Assembly (NCBI GenBank): GCA_023376005.1
Contig: CM042150.1
Coordinates: forward strand, 74,184,131-74,248,130
Direction: 5' to 3'
Source of the DNA: Doryteuthis pealeii
Lineage: Eukaryota; Mollusca; Cephalopoda; Myopsida; Loliginidae
Length of the DNA stretch: 64,000 nucleotides
The notes beneath the pieces are model-generated. The model ran no database searches. It was not told the origin of the DNA and saw only the letters and a list, made by a program, of their open reading frames with translations. Both the position numbers and the translations under genes were made by a program. This document shows positions 34,134 through 45,778 of this stretch, one piece after another; positions within the stretch are counted from its first letter, which is position 1, and each line of letters begins with the position of its first letter.

Positions 34134-35621
34134 GATGATCCATTTTGCTGTATTAATCTTTTCTATTTTTAGTTTTTAACAAGTTTTCCTTCTATTTGAA
34201 TTGATAGCAATGAATTGTTACTTTACTGTCATATCTATCAGTTCTGTACTTGAGAAGATGTGTAAGTCACAGAAAGCTTTGACTTTAAATGATTTATAAG
34301 AGCAAAGTCAATTCTTTGCAAGACTATCTGATAAGGTCTTGACTGATTCAGTCTCTTGAGATTTCTTTCACTTACTAAAAAGGTATTAATCAAAGAATAT
34401 GACTGAATGCCATTGGCATAACAGGAAAACAAAGGGAAGACATTTTTAATTAAATATAGCAATTCCTTTAAGAGTTTAGAAAACTGTCAAATATAAAGTC
34501 ATTCCAAATATCTCAAAGACAGAAAATATTTGTACAATCATAACTAGAAATAACTTAAAAACCAACAAATGGTATTTATATAAATTTTAAAAATGTCTGT
34601 ACATATTTAAAGATACTTTCTTTTGAACTTTTCTTTTGAAAGTTTTTTATTTTTTTCATTTTTTTTTTACTTCTAACTGATGATTTTCTGAAAATATTAA
34701 AGAGTCTCTATGATATAAAAATAATATTCAGCATCATTGCTCTACAGATAAAACTCAAGTAAATTTTTATAGTCAAATTTCAATTTTTTTAAAGCAGCTT
34801 GACATTGAGCTTTATTTTTATTAAATTATTTTATACTAACAGAATCATGAATAGATCTGTGAGAAGCAAGATAATGAATGAGGAAAAGTCCAAATATTTT
34901 GAGTGATGGTAAATGTGTCTTTTCTGCTATTTTTACTATGACTAATTCTACTATTGCTATAAATATAGTCAGTGTGTAGCAAAGAGTGTGATTAGTTTTT
35001 TTAATTTTATTTGAGACTAGTGACTTTGATGTAACAGGGGTGAATCCTGAAATATATTTTGGAATAAGAAAATTACTCTTAGATGAAAATGAATAATTTT
35101 TTATTGATTTATTATATAAATAAAAATATGATAATATAAATAATCTTTATTAATTTAATAAAAAGTGTTTGTGTTTATTAATCAAATTTAAAATGTTTAA
35201 AAAGGTTTATTCTCTTGAATTATTATTGTTTCTATTTGAATTATTTAGGTTAATATTTCAAAAACTATTCAAAGGAATTCAACTGAAACAAAATTCTAAA
35301 AATACAAAAAATTACTGCAGGCAAAATATATTGAAAAATGTTATGCTTATGCTATGTTATGCTAAGTTTTTCTTTCACCAAATCAGCAGCAGCTGAATGT
35401 TCCACATACTGATGGATTATAGTATTTACCTAAATGTACCTCATATTTGATTGAGAAGTGTCATATTATTTTATAGTGGAAAGATATTTATTGCAAACTA
35501 AAATTTGTTTATCACAAGTACATATTTTCAAAAGTCAATGTCTGTATACAAGTTTCAAGTTTTCATTATAACAGACATAAATTTACTAAGTCTATCAAAT
35601 GTGGTTGTATTATACAAGTGT
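34134..35621. other. AT-rich interval without a gene
   Basis: Nothing recognised. Frames at 34,238 and 35,169 are Asn/Lys/Phe/Leu-rich and unconvincing. Confidence 0.5.
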
Positions 35622-35800
35622 GATACAAGTGAATCCACCTATTCTCCCTCCAACTATGAATAAATAGTAGGGCAGACATGGCCCTTTAACTTTGGTTAGG
35701 CAACCAGTCTAGGAAAACTCTGACTTCGAACCTGTTAAACTGCTTAAAAAATTGACAGTGTGTCACATCCTACTTGTGCAGAGTGCTTAGTAAATATATA
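35622..35800 (+). mobile_element. SINE-1, 5'-truncated
   Basis: From GTGAATCCACCTATTCTCCC through AGTAGGGCAGACATGGCCC, AGGCAACCAGTCTAGG to the tail GTGTGTCACATCCTACTTG and TTAGTAAATATATA. Confidence 0.85.
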
Positions 35801-35814
35801 CAAGGGAATAAATA

Positions 35815-36250
35815 TCATCATCATCATCATCATGTGGTGCTAGATGCATGGATATCCATGACAATCTCTTGCCAACTGTCCCTATCATTTATTGTCCTTG
35901 GGGGATCCTTTGCAAAGCATCCAGTATCCGCACATAGCTGGTCAATATAGGTCTTTGCTGGACTGCCTGCACTGGTGTGCTCATGTTCTGGTTTCCATTG
36001 AAGAATGTTGCTAATGAGTTCATCCTTGCTTCTCCATCAGTGTCCAACTTGGATGGTTTGTGTGATAGGTGACAAGTGGTCATATAGCTGCTTCCTTGTG
36101 GTGTGTTGTTTCCACAATTTGTTTAAGATCCTGCGCAGGATTCTTGTGTAGCTCCCATCTAGCTTAGTCTCTAGGTAATTTGTTAAGGTCCAAGAGATGA
36201 AGCCATACAGTAGTACTGATACAACATCGGAGTGTAAAGCTTCAAGTAGG
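35815..36250 (-). mobile_element. LINE-A, 3' end fragment
   Basis: Starts with (ATC)n at 35,816-35,833, the complement of the 3' GAT repeat. Reverse translation gives pieces of the LINE-A C-terminus: GNDRD..WQE.V-type block, ADTG.-like PALCADTG region, VQAVQQRPILTSYVRI (in a neighbouring frame), RKQLYDHLSPIT-like and LLYGF.WTLT-like blocks (complement of TACAGTAGTACTGATACAAC). Frames are broken. Confidence 0.8.
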
Positions 36251-37284
36251 ATTAATCAAGCAGATTTTTACAGAAATGCATCTTAACTTTCTAATCTATA
36301 CACATCTCAACTTATAGATTTATTGCTCATAAGATAATTTATGATATTAAAAGCTCACAAAGTCTTTTGAACACAAATTGGCATTTAAAACCTGTATTTA
36401 AATTTGTCTAAATTTCACTTTATTCTATTGGTTTGAAAACTGCAGTATTATGGCAAGATTTAAAAAATATTTTCTCAGCATAAAAGTGGAAGTAATCAAT
36501 TATTATGAATGATGACAAATAGTTAAAACACCACCAAATTTATTTGGATTATCTGCCCTTGAGCTGGAATTTTGCACATAGAAAATTGTTTCCATGACAA
36601 CAAAATTATCAATAAGATTATGGAATGAATTAAAAAGAGGAAGAAAATTTATTCTTTCATGTTAAGGAATGAAGAATTGTTATGGTTTAACAATTTAAAA
36701 CAGAAAAAACCACATATGTTGAAAGCCACAATTTATGTGATGTTTTATACCAAAGCCAATGACCAAGAAATATGTCATGAGTAACAACTATTTTTTCTAT
36801 ATCTATAAATCATACAAATTAAACTATTATCTCTATTTGGTAAATGACAAAATCCTTCAACATATATCTTGCCTTTTAATTTAGATCATTCCTATATGAG
36901 TCTTCTCTATAATGTTTTTTTTTTTTTATTAATCCCATGACATAATATTATAAAAGTTAAAAATTATAGCTGCTTATATTGAAAGGTCTGCAAACACATT
37001 TTTATTCCATGTGCTAGCAGACACTGGAAAGAGAACAAGTCCTTCTTTTAGCACCAACAGTTATACTACAATGGAAGTGGAATTATGGAATATTTTAATT
37101 GTATTTTCATATTTTATGATTTGACTTATTTTTTATTATTTGTTCTATTTATCTTGTTTGGACTAATTTCTTCATCTCACTTGTTATTATAGTCACAACT
37201 TAATGACTTTCATGTCTCTTATAGATGATAAATTTCAGAGAATTTCTAACCAAACCATTCATTTCATTCATTACAATTTAATCC
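36251..37284. other. AT-rich interval, with R2 motif
   Basis: R2 block at 36,541-36,610 (TATTTGGATTATCTGCCCTT, GTTTCCATGACAAC). Nothing else seen. Confidence 0.4.
36541..36610 (+). repeat. R2 short unclassified repeat, copy 1
   Basis: TATTTGGATTATCTGCCCTT then GTTTCCATGACAAC. Shares block order with 37,768-37,843 and, reversed, 56,521-56,595. Confidence 0.5.
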
Positions 37285-37345
37285 AGTACTGGAAGAATGC
37301 CACAGGGTACAATGGCTGAAATATTGTAACTGTAATAAAAAAAAA
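37285..37345 (+). mobile_element. SINE-4 tail fragment
   Basis: CTGGAAGAATGCCACAGGGT, ACAATGGCTGAAATATTGTA and then an A-run match the SINE-4 3' block. Confidence 0.5.
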
Positions 37346-37767
37346 AAAACAACAACATATAATGATTATATTAGTTTATGATAAAATTTATTTATTTAAA
37401 ATATCTTTAGTAAGCCAACTGTGGAAAACTTATGTATTTTGTATACATTTAGATTTATGTTTTTTAGTTAATATTCTTATTGATGGCATTATTCAGTTAC
37501 AAGAATCACAACCAAAATGTTTGAGTTTTTGTTCTAGGTTTTTGGCTGGAGAAACTTAAAACCATACATTTATATTACTGTGAACTGATCTGAAATGATT
37601 TTTTAAAAAAGAACTAAAAATCTTTTATCTTGTTAGTCAGTCTTGCACTTACAATCTGTAATTCCCAAGTAATATAAATAAATATTGATTTAAACTTTTT
37701 ATTAGATAGAACATGAATTTTGCAGGATTTTCAAAGTAAACATGGAAAAGTAGATGAAATGGGAGCT

Positions 37768-37843
37768 ATTTGGATTATTTGCTCTTGAGCAGAACTTTCA
37801 CTACTGTAGTCTTTTGATTATAAAACTGTTTCTATGGAAACCA
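37768..37843 (+). repeat. R2 short unclassified repeat, copy 2
   Basis: TATTTGGATTATTTGCTCTT, GATTATAAAACTGTTTCTAT, GGAAACC. Confidence 0.5.
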
Positions 37844-37990
37844 GTCTTTTAAATACAAAATTGTTTTGATTAAATTCAAATCAGCCAAAGATTTAAAACA
37901 AATTAAACTGACCATGAAATCTCTTTGTCTTTGGAATACAATACATTATATTGGCATCCGACAAATGATTGTCAAAAAGGCAATGTTAGA

Positions 37991-38302
37991 CCATACAGTA
38001 TCACACATAAATAAGTACACCCTAACTTATTTTCTATGAAAAATTAATTTTTTTCTAAACCAAAAATACCCGGATTTTATAATTTCTAATGGAGTTGTAG
38101 ATATTACCTCTTATCAAACTACATTGAAACTCTCAAACCCAAACTAGAAAAAAAATAAGTACATCTCTTTTATTTATGCAATGTTAGTTTTGGTTTCAAA
38201 GCTTTATAATTGGTAACACCTAATAATATCCGTTTTGATTTTATAATGTTCCATTAGAAATTATAAAATCCTACTTCAATTATGAATGATACTGTACATG
38301 GT
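37991..38302. mobile_element. MITE-1 copy 1 (non-autonomous inverted-repeat element)
   Basis: The left end CCATACAGTATCACACATAA (37,991) is matched in reverse by the right end (complement of 38,281-38,302: ACCATGTACAGTATCATTCA). Subterminal blocks GGATTTTATAATTTCTAATG (38,073) and CATTAGAAATTATAAAATCC (about 38,251) are also inverted. No coding content. A second copy lies at 61,187-61,460. Confidence 0.7.
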
Positions 38303-38373
38303 AAGAATACAAGCAATTTAAGGGAGTTCCACATTCAAAACCAATGATCATTTAATAATATATTGTGAGTCAT

Positions 38374-38377
<4 letters not shown>

Positions 38378-38419
<42 letters not shown>
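38378..38419. repeat. (TA)n microsatellite
   Basis: About 21 TA units. Confidence 0.95.
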
Positions 38420-38421
<2 letters not shown>

Positions 38422-38439
38422 TATTTTATATTTCATGTC

Positions 38440-39214
38440 AGGTTGCTCAAAGTGCTATGGGTACTATGTAATCCAGTACTACCTGTTTCATAGTCGAATC
38501 ATCAGCGACTAAACCGGTACCCCCACCTAGCCTGTCTGGTGAGGAGGATGGCTAGACACCCAACAGAATTTAAAAAATTAAAACCTGTTAAAGAACAGAG
38601 GAAGCTTTTTGCTCAATGGCCATCTAGCACATTAATGCAGGGATGTAGAAATACCTGGGCTGGTATCCGGTGCATAGCAAGACCACCTGAGGGATACATA
38701 TTGATCTATATTAATCTTGTGGACTCAGTGGGCTTCAGAGGTGTGGCATGCAGGCCTATTAGTGTATGGACAAGCCCTGGCATCCACCAACCACTGCCCC
38801 ATCTATGGGTTTAATAGCCTAAATAGTCCCCCAGCTGCCTTGTGGGTATCCTTGGGAGAGGAAAAGGCTTAGGGAGAAAACCCTGGCAGAAATCAGGGCT
38901 TGGACTCAATTAGGCAGTTCAGTGTGTAAAGCACTATCTGGCAAAACCTGCAGCTAAACTGACGCTGAAGGTATTGGTACACCATTCCTTCAGAACATAC
39001 CAGTGAGGCAGAGGGAGCCCTGTTTCTTGGGCAACACAGGGTCTCTAGGTTTTTTGTGCCCTGGAGGAGAAACTCCCGCTTCACTCTGCAGAGAGGGTAC
39101 AGCATAGGAGGCCAGATGTTACTGGTTATAAGCCCTTTCTCATTTGGCATAGAGATGGGCGACAGGGGCACCCTCTGTTGGCAGGAGTGATGCCTTCACC
39201 ATCACTGACAACCT
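38440..39214 (+). mobile_element. Probable 5' or leader part of LINE-C
   Basis: Balanced base composition sharply unlike its flanks. Starts near TTGCTCAAAGTGCTATGGGT and holds a 91-codon frame (38,539-38,814) with RPPEGYILIYINLVDSVGF, which I cannot place. It runs directly into the LINE-C RT fragment with the internal region missing, so it is probably the leader of the same element after a large internal deletion, or an unrelated repeat. Confidence 0.4.
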
Positions 39215-39850
39215 GTAACTTTAAGCTGAACTCACTGTCCATTCAAAGATGTAAATGTATAGGGCATGTGTTATCAGCACTCTCTTGTATGGCTGTGAAA
39301 CCTGGACACTGTACTCCCACCAAAAGCTGCAGCTAAATAGCTTCTGCCTTCGCTGCTTTAAATGTATACTGGGCATCACTTGGAGCAACTGGATCACTAT
39401 CCTAGAGAGTGCACAGCTTCCCAGCTTGTGGTTAATGAAACAGCATCATCTCTGGTGGATGGTCCATGTTTGCCACATGGATGATGGGTGAATCACAAAG
39501 GACACGTGAAACTTTCATCTGGCAAGAGACAGATTGGTCACCTTCCCCTTGCAATTTAAGAATGTCTGCAAGTATGATCACAAGACCATGAACATCAACC
39601 CTGCCAGCTGGGAAACTTTGCGTCAGTATCACCTTCAATGGTGGCAGGCTCTCTGTTGTGGGGCTATTCATGTCTGAAGTCACCTTGGTGCAACACCATG
39701 AAGCAAAGAGGTCCAAGAGAAAGCAACAGGAAGAGAGCACCCACCACCACACCATCAACATCTATAGAACTGGCCTTCACATGCAACATCTGTGGTCAAA
39801 ACTATTTTTCAATCATTGGTCTTAATGTTGCATACTGGCATTAAATTCAT
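39215..39850 (+). mobile_element. LINE-C non-LTR retrotransposon, C-terminal ORF fragment (broken)
   Basis: Frame 39,255-39,491 gives YRACVISTLLYGCETWTL, LNSFCLRCFKCILGITW, NWITILESAQLPSL and HHLWWMVHVCHMDDG: the region after the RT palm in RTE-like elements (YRACV.STLLYG.E.W, LR...GI.W.D, RRLRWLGHV.RM). After a shift come SSGKRQIGHLPLQFKNV and NPASWETLRQ. At about 39,775-39,845 comes TCNICGQNYFSIIGLNVA, the C-terminal zinc-finger-like C..C block. Broken by at least two frameshifts. Confidence 0.85.
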
Positions 39851-39909
39851 GACCCTACTTCGTGTATCTGCATACGTAGCGGGTATCGTCACTAACCCTA
39901 GACGATATA

Positions 39910-40352
39910 TGTAGTGGTCGCTTAATGAAATCTACAACACATGATATAGTAGGAATTTTGACTTTATTTCTTCTCGGCTGTACATGGTGGGTGGCGGGCA
40001 TTGACAATGACTTGACCGAGGGTTGACGATGACTGGCCCTACTGTTGGGATGGTGGCAATAGTAAGGTGGGGTGGCTAGGTGACGCCTCGCAGCCTGTGG
40101 CTGTGACCGTGAGTGGCCATCACACTCACTTGTTCCCTGTTCACGTCTTCTGCCTGACTGTCCAACTGTTCATATTGACGACCGCCTACGCATCTTTATC
40201 TTTTGATCTGATAACTATTTCCAGACTTATTGTTACCCATCCTTCTTTTGTTTGCTTTACCGGGAAAAAGTCCTTTGTCATTTTTGTCGTCTTTTCTTCA
40301 CTTTGTTTAATTTAACCGGAAATTCATATTTCTGTTTGTACAATATCCAACA
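39910..40352. mobile_element. Candidate solo LTR
   Basis: A GC-richer island of 443 bp that begins TGTAGTGGTCGC and ends ATATCCAACA, giving TG...CA termini. In reverse orientation it contains AATAAAG (complement of about 39,966-39,972). No clear 4-6 bp target duplication (flanks ATATA and TTAAC), so the call is tentative. Confidence 0.3.
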
Positions 40353-41234
40353 TTAACAGTCATAGAAGGTGCTGTGCTAGAATGTAAGTTCAGGGCATGG
40401 GAAATCTATGCTCTTTCAAGACTGTGGTGCCAATGACTATTTTATCTTTAAATGGTAAATTCTGAATAGTAAATTCCATCATCCTTAAATATGTCTCATA
40501 CTTTTTATAATTTTTCATCTCTACTCGACATATTACCTTTCATTACCAAAGGAGAAACCTGTCTCCTCTATAAAAATATAAAAGTCTTAAACACTTCTTT
40601 TCAATGTTATTACTTCTTTAATGAAGAGTTGCAGGTAAATAGAAAACTTTTTCTTAACTGATTTCATACAGTTCTTTAATGTTGACTTTTTCTGATGCTT
40701 TCTGTATGTCTTTCATTTGGATTTCCCAGCAAAACTAAAACATATGATTACCCCACATTAAAACTAACAAATACCAAAACTCATGCATAAAAAAAATTAC
40801 AAGCTAATGTGAGAGCTCCACATCAAAGCTGATAACCATTTAATATGATTGTGGACAGATAACTATTTTGTATGCATATAAATTAGACCACACATCCCTA
40901 AAAGACAAAATGCTGGCCAACAAGTACCATTAAACATGTCTAATATTTTCCCATTGTTTGACAGTTGACATTTTAATTTACTTCCAAGTAACAAATTTAA
41001 TTCTCTTATTAATAATGAAAATAAAAAAAATTACCATAGTAACCAATTTATTATCTGTGCAATTAAAGTTCCTTTGTGACACATATACTGTGAATAGCTT
41101 TATTCCTTTCATTTATTTTATAGCAAATGAATATTTTTTGTTTAATTTTAGATATGCATCATATCTTCATGAAAATGTCTTCATAAAAATGTCAAACAAA
41201 ACATATTTATATTTACTATTTACTTTCTTCCTCT
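40353..41234. other. AT-rich interval without a gene
   Basis: Nothing recognised; the Phe/Leu-rich frame at 40,958-41,236 reflects composition. Confidence 0.5.
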
Positions 41235-41435
41235 GATTTGGATTATTGTCCCGATCTTAGTTGTTATATTTTCAATGTTTTGGGCACTGTAAACTCCAAC
41301 CTACTTCAAATGTCTTTTGTTGCAGTCAATAACCTCTATGGAATTTCAAACCCTTTAGGCAATCCATGGGGAGATAGACTATTCTCATTCCCCTGTTCAT
41401 GCCTTGGAATATTTCACCCTTGTAACATTGCTTCC
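41235..41435 (-). mobile_element. SINE-4, reverse copy
   Basis: GGATTATTGTCCCGATCTTA, GTTGTTATATTTTCAATGTT, CAAATGTCTTTTGTTG, then GGAATTTCAAACCC and AATCCATGGGGAGATAGAC: tail and central body reversed. Confidence 0.75.
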
Positions 41436-41665
41436 TTTTGGTTTGGTTTCTTTGTTTAATGGCATATCAACCTTAATTGGTTATTTAATGCCAAGGCCAT
41501 CCTTGTAGATGAACAGTTGTGGTAATATTTAACCCATAGCTGGAGTATGAGAGAGTTCATACCTTTCCCAAGGGTATTAGTCTGAAAGTGAATGTAATAG
41601 AGTTTGAGCTTGCTTACTATAATGTTGCAGTTCAGCATGTTACTTACTACACCATGGAATTCCCC
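41436..41665 (-). mobile_element. SINE-3, near full-length, between SINE-4 parts
   Basis: Starts TTTTGGTTTGGTTTCTTTGT (tail complement), then AATGGCATATCAACCTTAAT, CATACCTTTCCCAAGGGTAT and the head complement ACTATAATGTTGCAGTTCAG, TACACCATGGAATTCCCC. Confidence 0.85.
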
Positions 41666-41739
41666 ATCTACTGAAACTTAACCTAGGGATTAAACTCACA
41701 ACTTCCAGCCAAGCTTCAGATAGAAGCTCCCTGAAATTC

Positions 41740-41835
41740 TTTGAAGGTTACTGATTATGACAAAAGATACCTGAAGGTTGGAGAGTACTACGGCTAAAAT
41801 TATCTAACAACCAAATGAGGACAAGAGTCTGAATT
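41740..41835 (+). mobile_element. SINE-4 tail, forward
   Basis: GATACCTGAAGGTTGGAGAG, CTAACAACCAAATGAGGACA and AGAGTCTGAATTAT. With 41,235-41,435 it forms another outward-facing pair. Confidence 0.65.
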
Positions 41836-43514
41836 ATATAGATAATATAAATACTAATAATTTAGAAATAATAAGAAATACGAAATAGTACAAATAATAC
41901 ATAAACATATATTTACTTAACTATTGCCTGATTTCCCTTTATTCTGCTTTTTATTTTTCTATTCAATTTTATACACAATATTTTCTTGCAGTTTTTCTTT
42001 TCTTCATCATTGATATTCATCAAAAGGTAACTTAACTCTATTGAGCTAAGAAATTTTACCTCCTAAATTTTATATAACAATACTTTGTCCAAGGGGACTT
42101 AACTCTTTTTCCATATTATATATGTAGGCATTATCCTGCATATGAATAATGGCTTATTTGATTAGATCACAAACAAACAAACATTTCTTAAACTGGATTT
42201 TATTTGATCAAACATGTTATGATGTCTTCCTTGGAGTTTAGGAATGGATTGGGCTTGTATTTTCCATTGTAAACATAGCAAAGTTTGTATCCAGGCTATC
42301 GTTGAAGCAGTTTATCTAATAATAGAGGTTTCAAAGAAAACACAATGAATCTCTCTAATATGATTATCTGGCATTTTCATAACTCCCGTTGAGTGCATTA
42401 ATTCCTACATTCTAAAAGTAATAGAGACTTTAGTCTTCTTTCTTCATTTTTGCTTTTTTTTATTTCCCATGGGAAATAACAAAGAAGTAACATAATATCA
42501 AATATAATAGCTGATCTAAATAAAGAAATGAAGAACCAATTTGTTGTGTGGCTTCTAAAACATTTTAGCCTTATCGTAAGTACTTATCTCTATTTGGCAC
42601 ATCTCTGCAGTAATGTAAGCTAATTTTCTTGATTGTCATGGTGCACTTTGGCATTTTCTAAACAAGAAAGAAGAACAGAATGTAAATAATAGATGCACAC
42701 AAATGTAAAGGACAGGATTAAAAGCCATCAGGTCTCAGTTTCAATTCCCTTTGCCTGTTTGATTACAGGCCAACAGGTTACATTTTGCCTCTCTTATTGA
42801 TCATATAAGTTGATAGACACACATTGTGTTCAAACTAGAATAAGGTTAATTCACTTAGTCTAGTTTTTATAAAAATCAAATTTTTAAGTTTCCTGATTGC
42901 ATCAGATTTACATTTAAAGATCAATTAGGATATTGTAAGCGAGATATGAGGTTGGCCTATAAAGTAATAGGAATTTCTTTTTTTTCTCAATTTGGCAACA
43001 TATTGTAACCCTTTTACTCCCTTTATCTGTATCCTTGTGATGATTTCCAATATCCAAAAAGGAAAAACCTAATTCTGTGGTTAACATTTCATGACTTTTG
43101 AGAACATCCAATAAGTCATGATGAATCAGCTGAAGGTAGTGCCAGTGTTTCAAGGAGTGGGACCCACATCTTTATGGCTTCCCAAGGAAATTGTTTTGAA
43201 GGAAAAAAAATTGATTTATAATTTAGTTGATAATTCTTTTACACAACAATTCTCATGACCTGATAGAGTGACCTTGTATATCTGGATGGTCAGAGGAAAT
43301 GTGTAAAATCTAAGAGACAATAATTTCTATTCCTAGAATCAGATCATTTAATTTAAAATGAAGAAAACATTAAATTATTCAATAACTTAGTAGAGATTCT
43401 TAGCTTTTTAAAGGGTAATGGGGATTAACTGGCAGTCTAGTCCTCTAGAAGTAAGATGTAACAAGTTATACCGTGTTATATGGTACCAGAGGCATTGAGT
43501 AATCACTGACCTGG
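41836..43514. other. AT-rich interval without a gene
   Basis: No recognised gene or repeat; 42,914-43,153 (reverse) is an unremarkable open frame. Confidence 0.5.
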
Positions 43515-43660
43515 CCTATTGGGATAAGTGGATTTATGCTTTCTCCAGGGGCCATTGGTGTTTAGTAGAGAACATAAACTATTTCAACCAGAATTTGAAC
43601 TTGATTCATTGATTTCATTGTGCCAATTATGAAGTATTAAGATAACTCTACACTTCAGAT
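43515..43660 (-). mobile_element. SINE-1-like fragment, old
   Basis: GATAAGTGGATTTATGCTTT, CTCCAGGGGCCATTGGTGTT and complement of a B-box-like CAACCAGAATTTGAACTTG. Resembles 8066-8190. Confidence 0.45.
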
Positions 43661-43854
43661 ATGAATTAATGATAGACAGATGTTCAAATCTATCATATTG
43701 TGGAAAGGCTTTGTCAAAACACTTTTGATAAATTTAAACTGAAAACTTTAAATTTTAGATTTTCTTTTTCTCTTCCATACTTTGCTTTGATAACTGAAAA
43801 TAATACTAAAACATTCTAAATGCTGCCACATTATGTCCAATCCATTTGTCAGTA

Positions 43855-44100
43855 TCTCTGTTAATTGGGGCTTAGAATACACTGTCTATATTCCCTACAC
43901 AGGGGTAAGGCTCCCTTGTAAAGGGTATATCCTGGTATGACACTAAACTGGATTTGATGATGAAGATTTATTTCTGGAGATCTGGGAGTTGTGGAGTACT
44001 TCTTCATTGTCATTACACCCAGGTTCACTCTGACCCGGAGTGGTAGTGCTTGTTAGGATCCCAGTTATTGCTCAAATAGATATGTTTGAAAATTATTAGT
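43855..44100 (+). mobile_element. U retroposon, 3'-truncated diverged copy
   Basis: CTGTTAATTGGGGCTTAGAA, GACACTAAACTGGATTTG, CTGACCCGGAGTGGTAGTGC, TGTTAGGATCCCA. The terminal A/C tail is missing. Confidence 0.75.
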
Positions 44101-44998
44101 ATTAAATAGGAAAACATGAAACCATATAACTGTGTGCAAAAAAATGTTTATTATTATTAAATTGAAGAGTTACTTGAAGCTATAATTGTTAACAGATGAT
44201 TATCATTAATTGCTTGAAAAAAGACTTTTCATCTAAGATAATAAACCTGATGAAGGCTGAAGATTGGATCAACCAAAATCATAATGACCAATATTCAATT
44301 GTTATCATATAATGAAAAATAACAAGTGTGAAATAAGTTAATATCATCAATGAACAAATTAGTTTAATGATAGCATCTTATGGTTGTTGAACTAAGCTAG
44401 GAAATCATGACTATTGCATTTGATTCTCATTGGGTGCTGTATACATCTGGCTTTGTGTCAAGTTACGTTTAGTAAATTACTATATCTGTTCAAGAAATAA
44501 TGCTTTCAGTATTCCTACTATAAAAATCTGTTTTACTAATCCTACTTGGAAATTTGACATTAATTTCAATCTGAAGAAATTCCTGTAAATAAGTAATCAC
44601 GCTCTCATCTACACACTGATTATATTTATAGCAGAATAAGTAGAAGTGGAAATAGCAGCAAACACAAATTAGCATAACACCTACTATGACCAAAAATACA
44701 ATATATGAACTTTTCTCTCAAAAATTCTCTTACATCCTTAGCTCTGTTATTTATATCTACTAACATATCAATTGAGTGTATAATGCTTTCAGTGTCGCTA
44801 TCACTCAATATATTTTGTCCTTTTACCACATCTAAGCTGAATTTAGTAAATGAAAAATCATGCTATCTTTTCTTTTTAATAAAACAGGATTATTAATGAT
44901 ATTTTATACCAAATATCTAAAACAAAAATCTAGTAGTTTTATTTTAAAATGTTATATAAAATAGTAATACATTATTCACTTTACAGTTCTACAAAAAA
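44101..44998. other. AT-rich interval without a gene
   Basis: Nothing recognised. Confidence 0.5.
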
Positions 44999-45452
44999 TA
45001 TGAGGTATGATCAAAATGTTTCAAGATTGAAGTTTTAACTTTTTTAATTGAAAATTGAAAATTGAAATGAAAACATGGGGGTAGAGTAACTTATATGATA
45101 AAGTGATGATGACTGTCACCAAATTGTATAAAATTCATCACCAATTCTGAATATTTTTTGATTGGTTGTTTTTGATAATACACATGCAATTAAAGCACTC
45201 TCCATACTCATGAGGACATTAGCTCTCAGCATTTTTTTGTTTGTTTCCTAAACTGAATATTCATTTCAAGTTTAAGAGTTTTAAGGACATGGAGGACATT
45301 AAAAGAAATACACAAATATCAAAACAAAAGTTTCAGAGATGTTTTAACAAATGCAAAACAGTATTTTAAGGGGGACTATTTTGTAGAAAATTAATGTTTT
45401 ATTCATTGTCCATATCTGTCTTTAGTACCAATATTTTTGAAAATATCTTATA
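44999..45452 (+). mobile_element. Mar-2 mariner, internally deleted copy with terminal inverted repeats
   Basis: The left end TATGAGGTATGATCAAAATG (from 44,999) is matched by the right end read in reverse (TATAAGATATTTTCAAAAAT, complement of 45,433-45,452). A short frame (about 45,236-45,368) reads CLFPKLNIHFKFKSF, KDMEDIKRNTQISKQKF and QRCFNKCKTVF: the mariner C-terminus after the third catalytic aspartate (FLFPKLK...F.DMEDIK.N...F..CF..W). DNA-binding and catalytic domains are deleted, so the copy is non-autonomous. Confidence 0.8.
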
Positions 45453-45778
45453 TATCGATCCAACTCTGAGAAAAATTAAATTGTATGCTATTCCCAAATC
45501 TTTTTCAAATTTTAGATTAAATAACCCACATTGCATTTAAGATTCATTCTTGCACAAATAATAAATTCAGTTTTTTATTCTATTTACTTAAATGTTTAAA
45601 CTTCAAATGTGTTTTACCAATAAATTTGATAAGCTATAATAACTGATTCTTGAAATCACTTGGGGAAACTCTTTTTGGTTTCCAATTTCACATTCAAACA
45701 GGTTAATAGTTCAAAATATATTGTAAAAGAAATGGTTGCACATTATATGGTGCTAAAGTGGTCAAATAAACATTCAGA

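Noticed and set aside
39432..39761. 109-codon reverse-strand frame
   Set aside because: Antisense of the LINE-C C-terminus.
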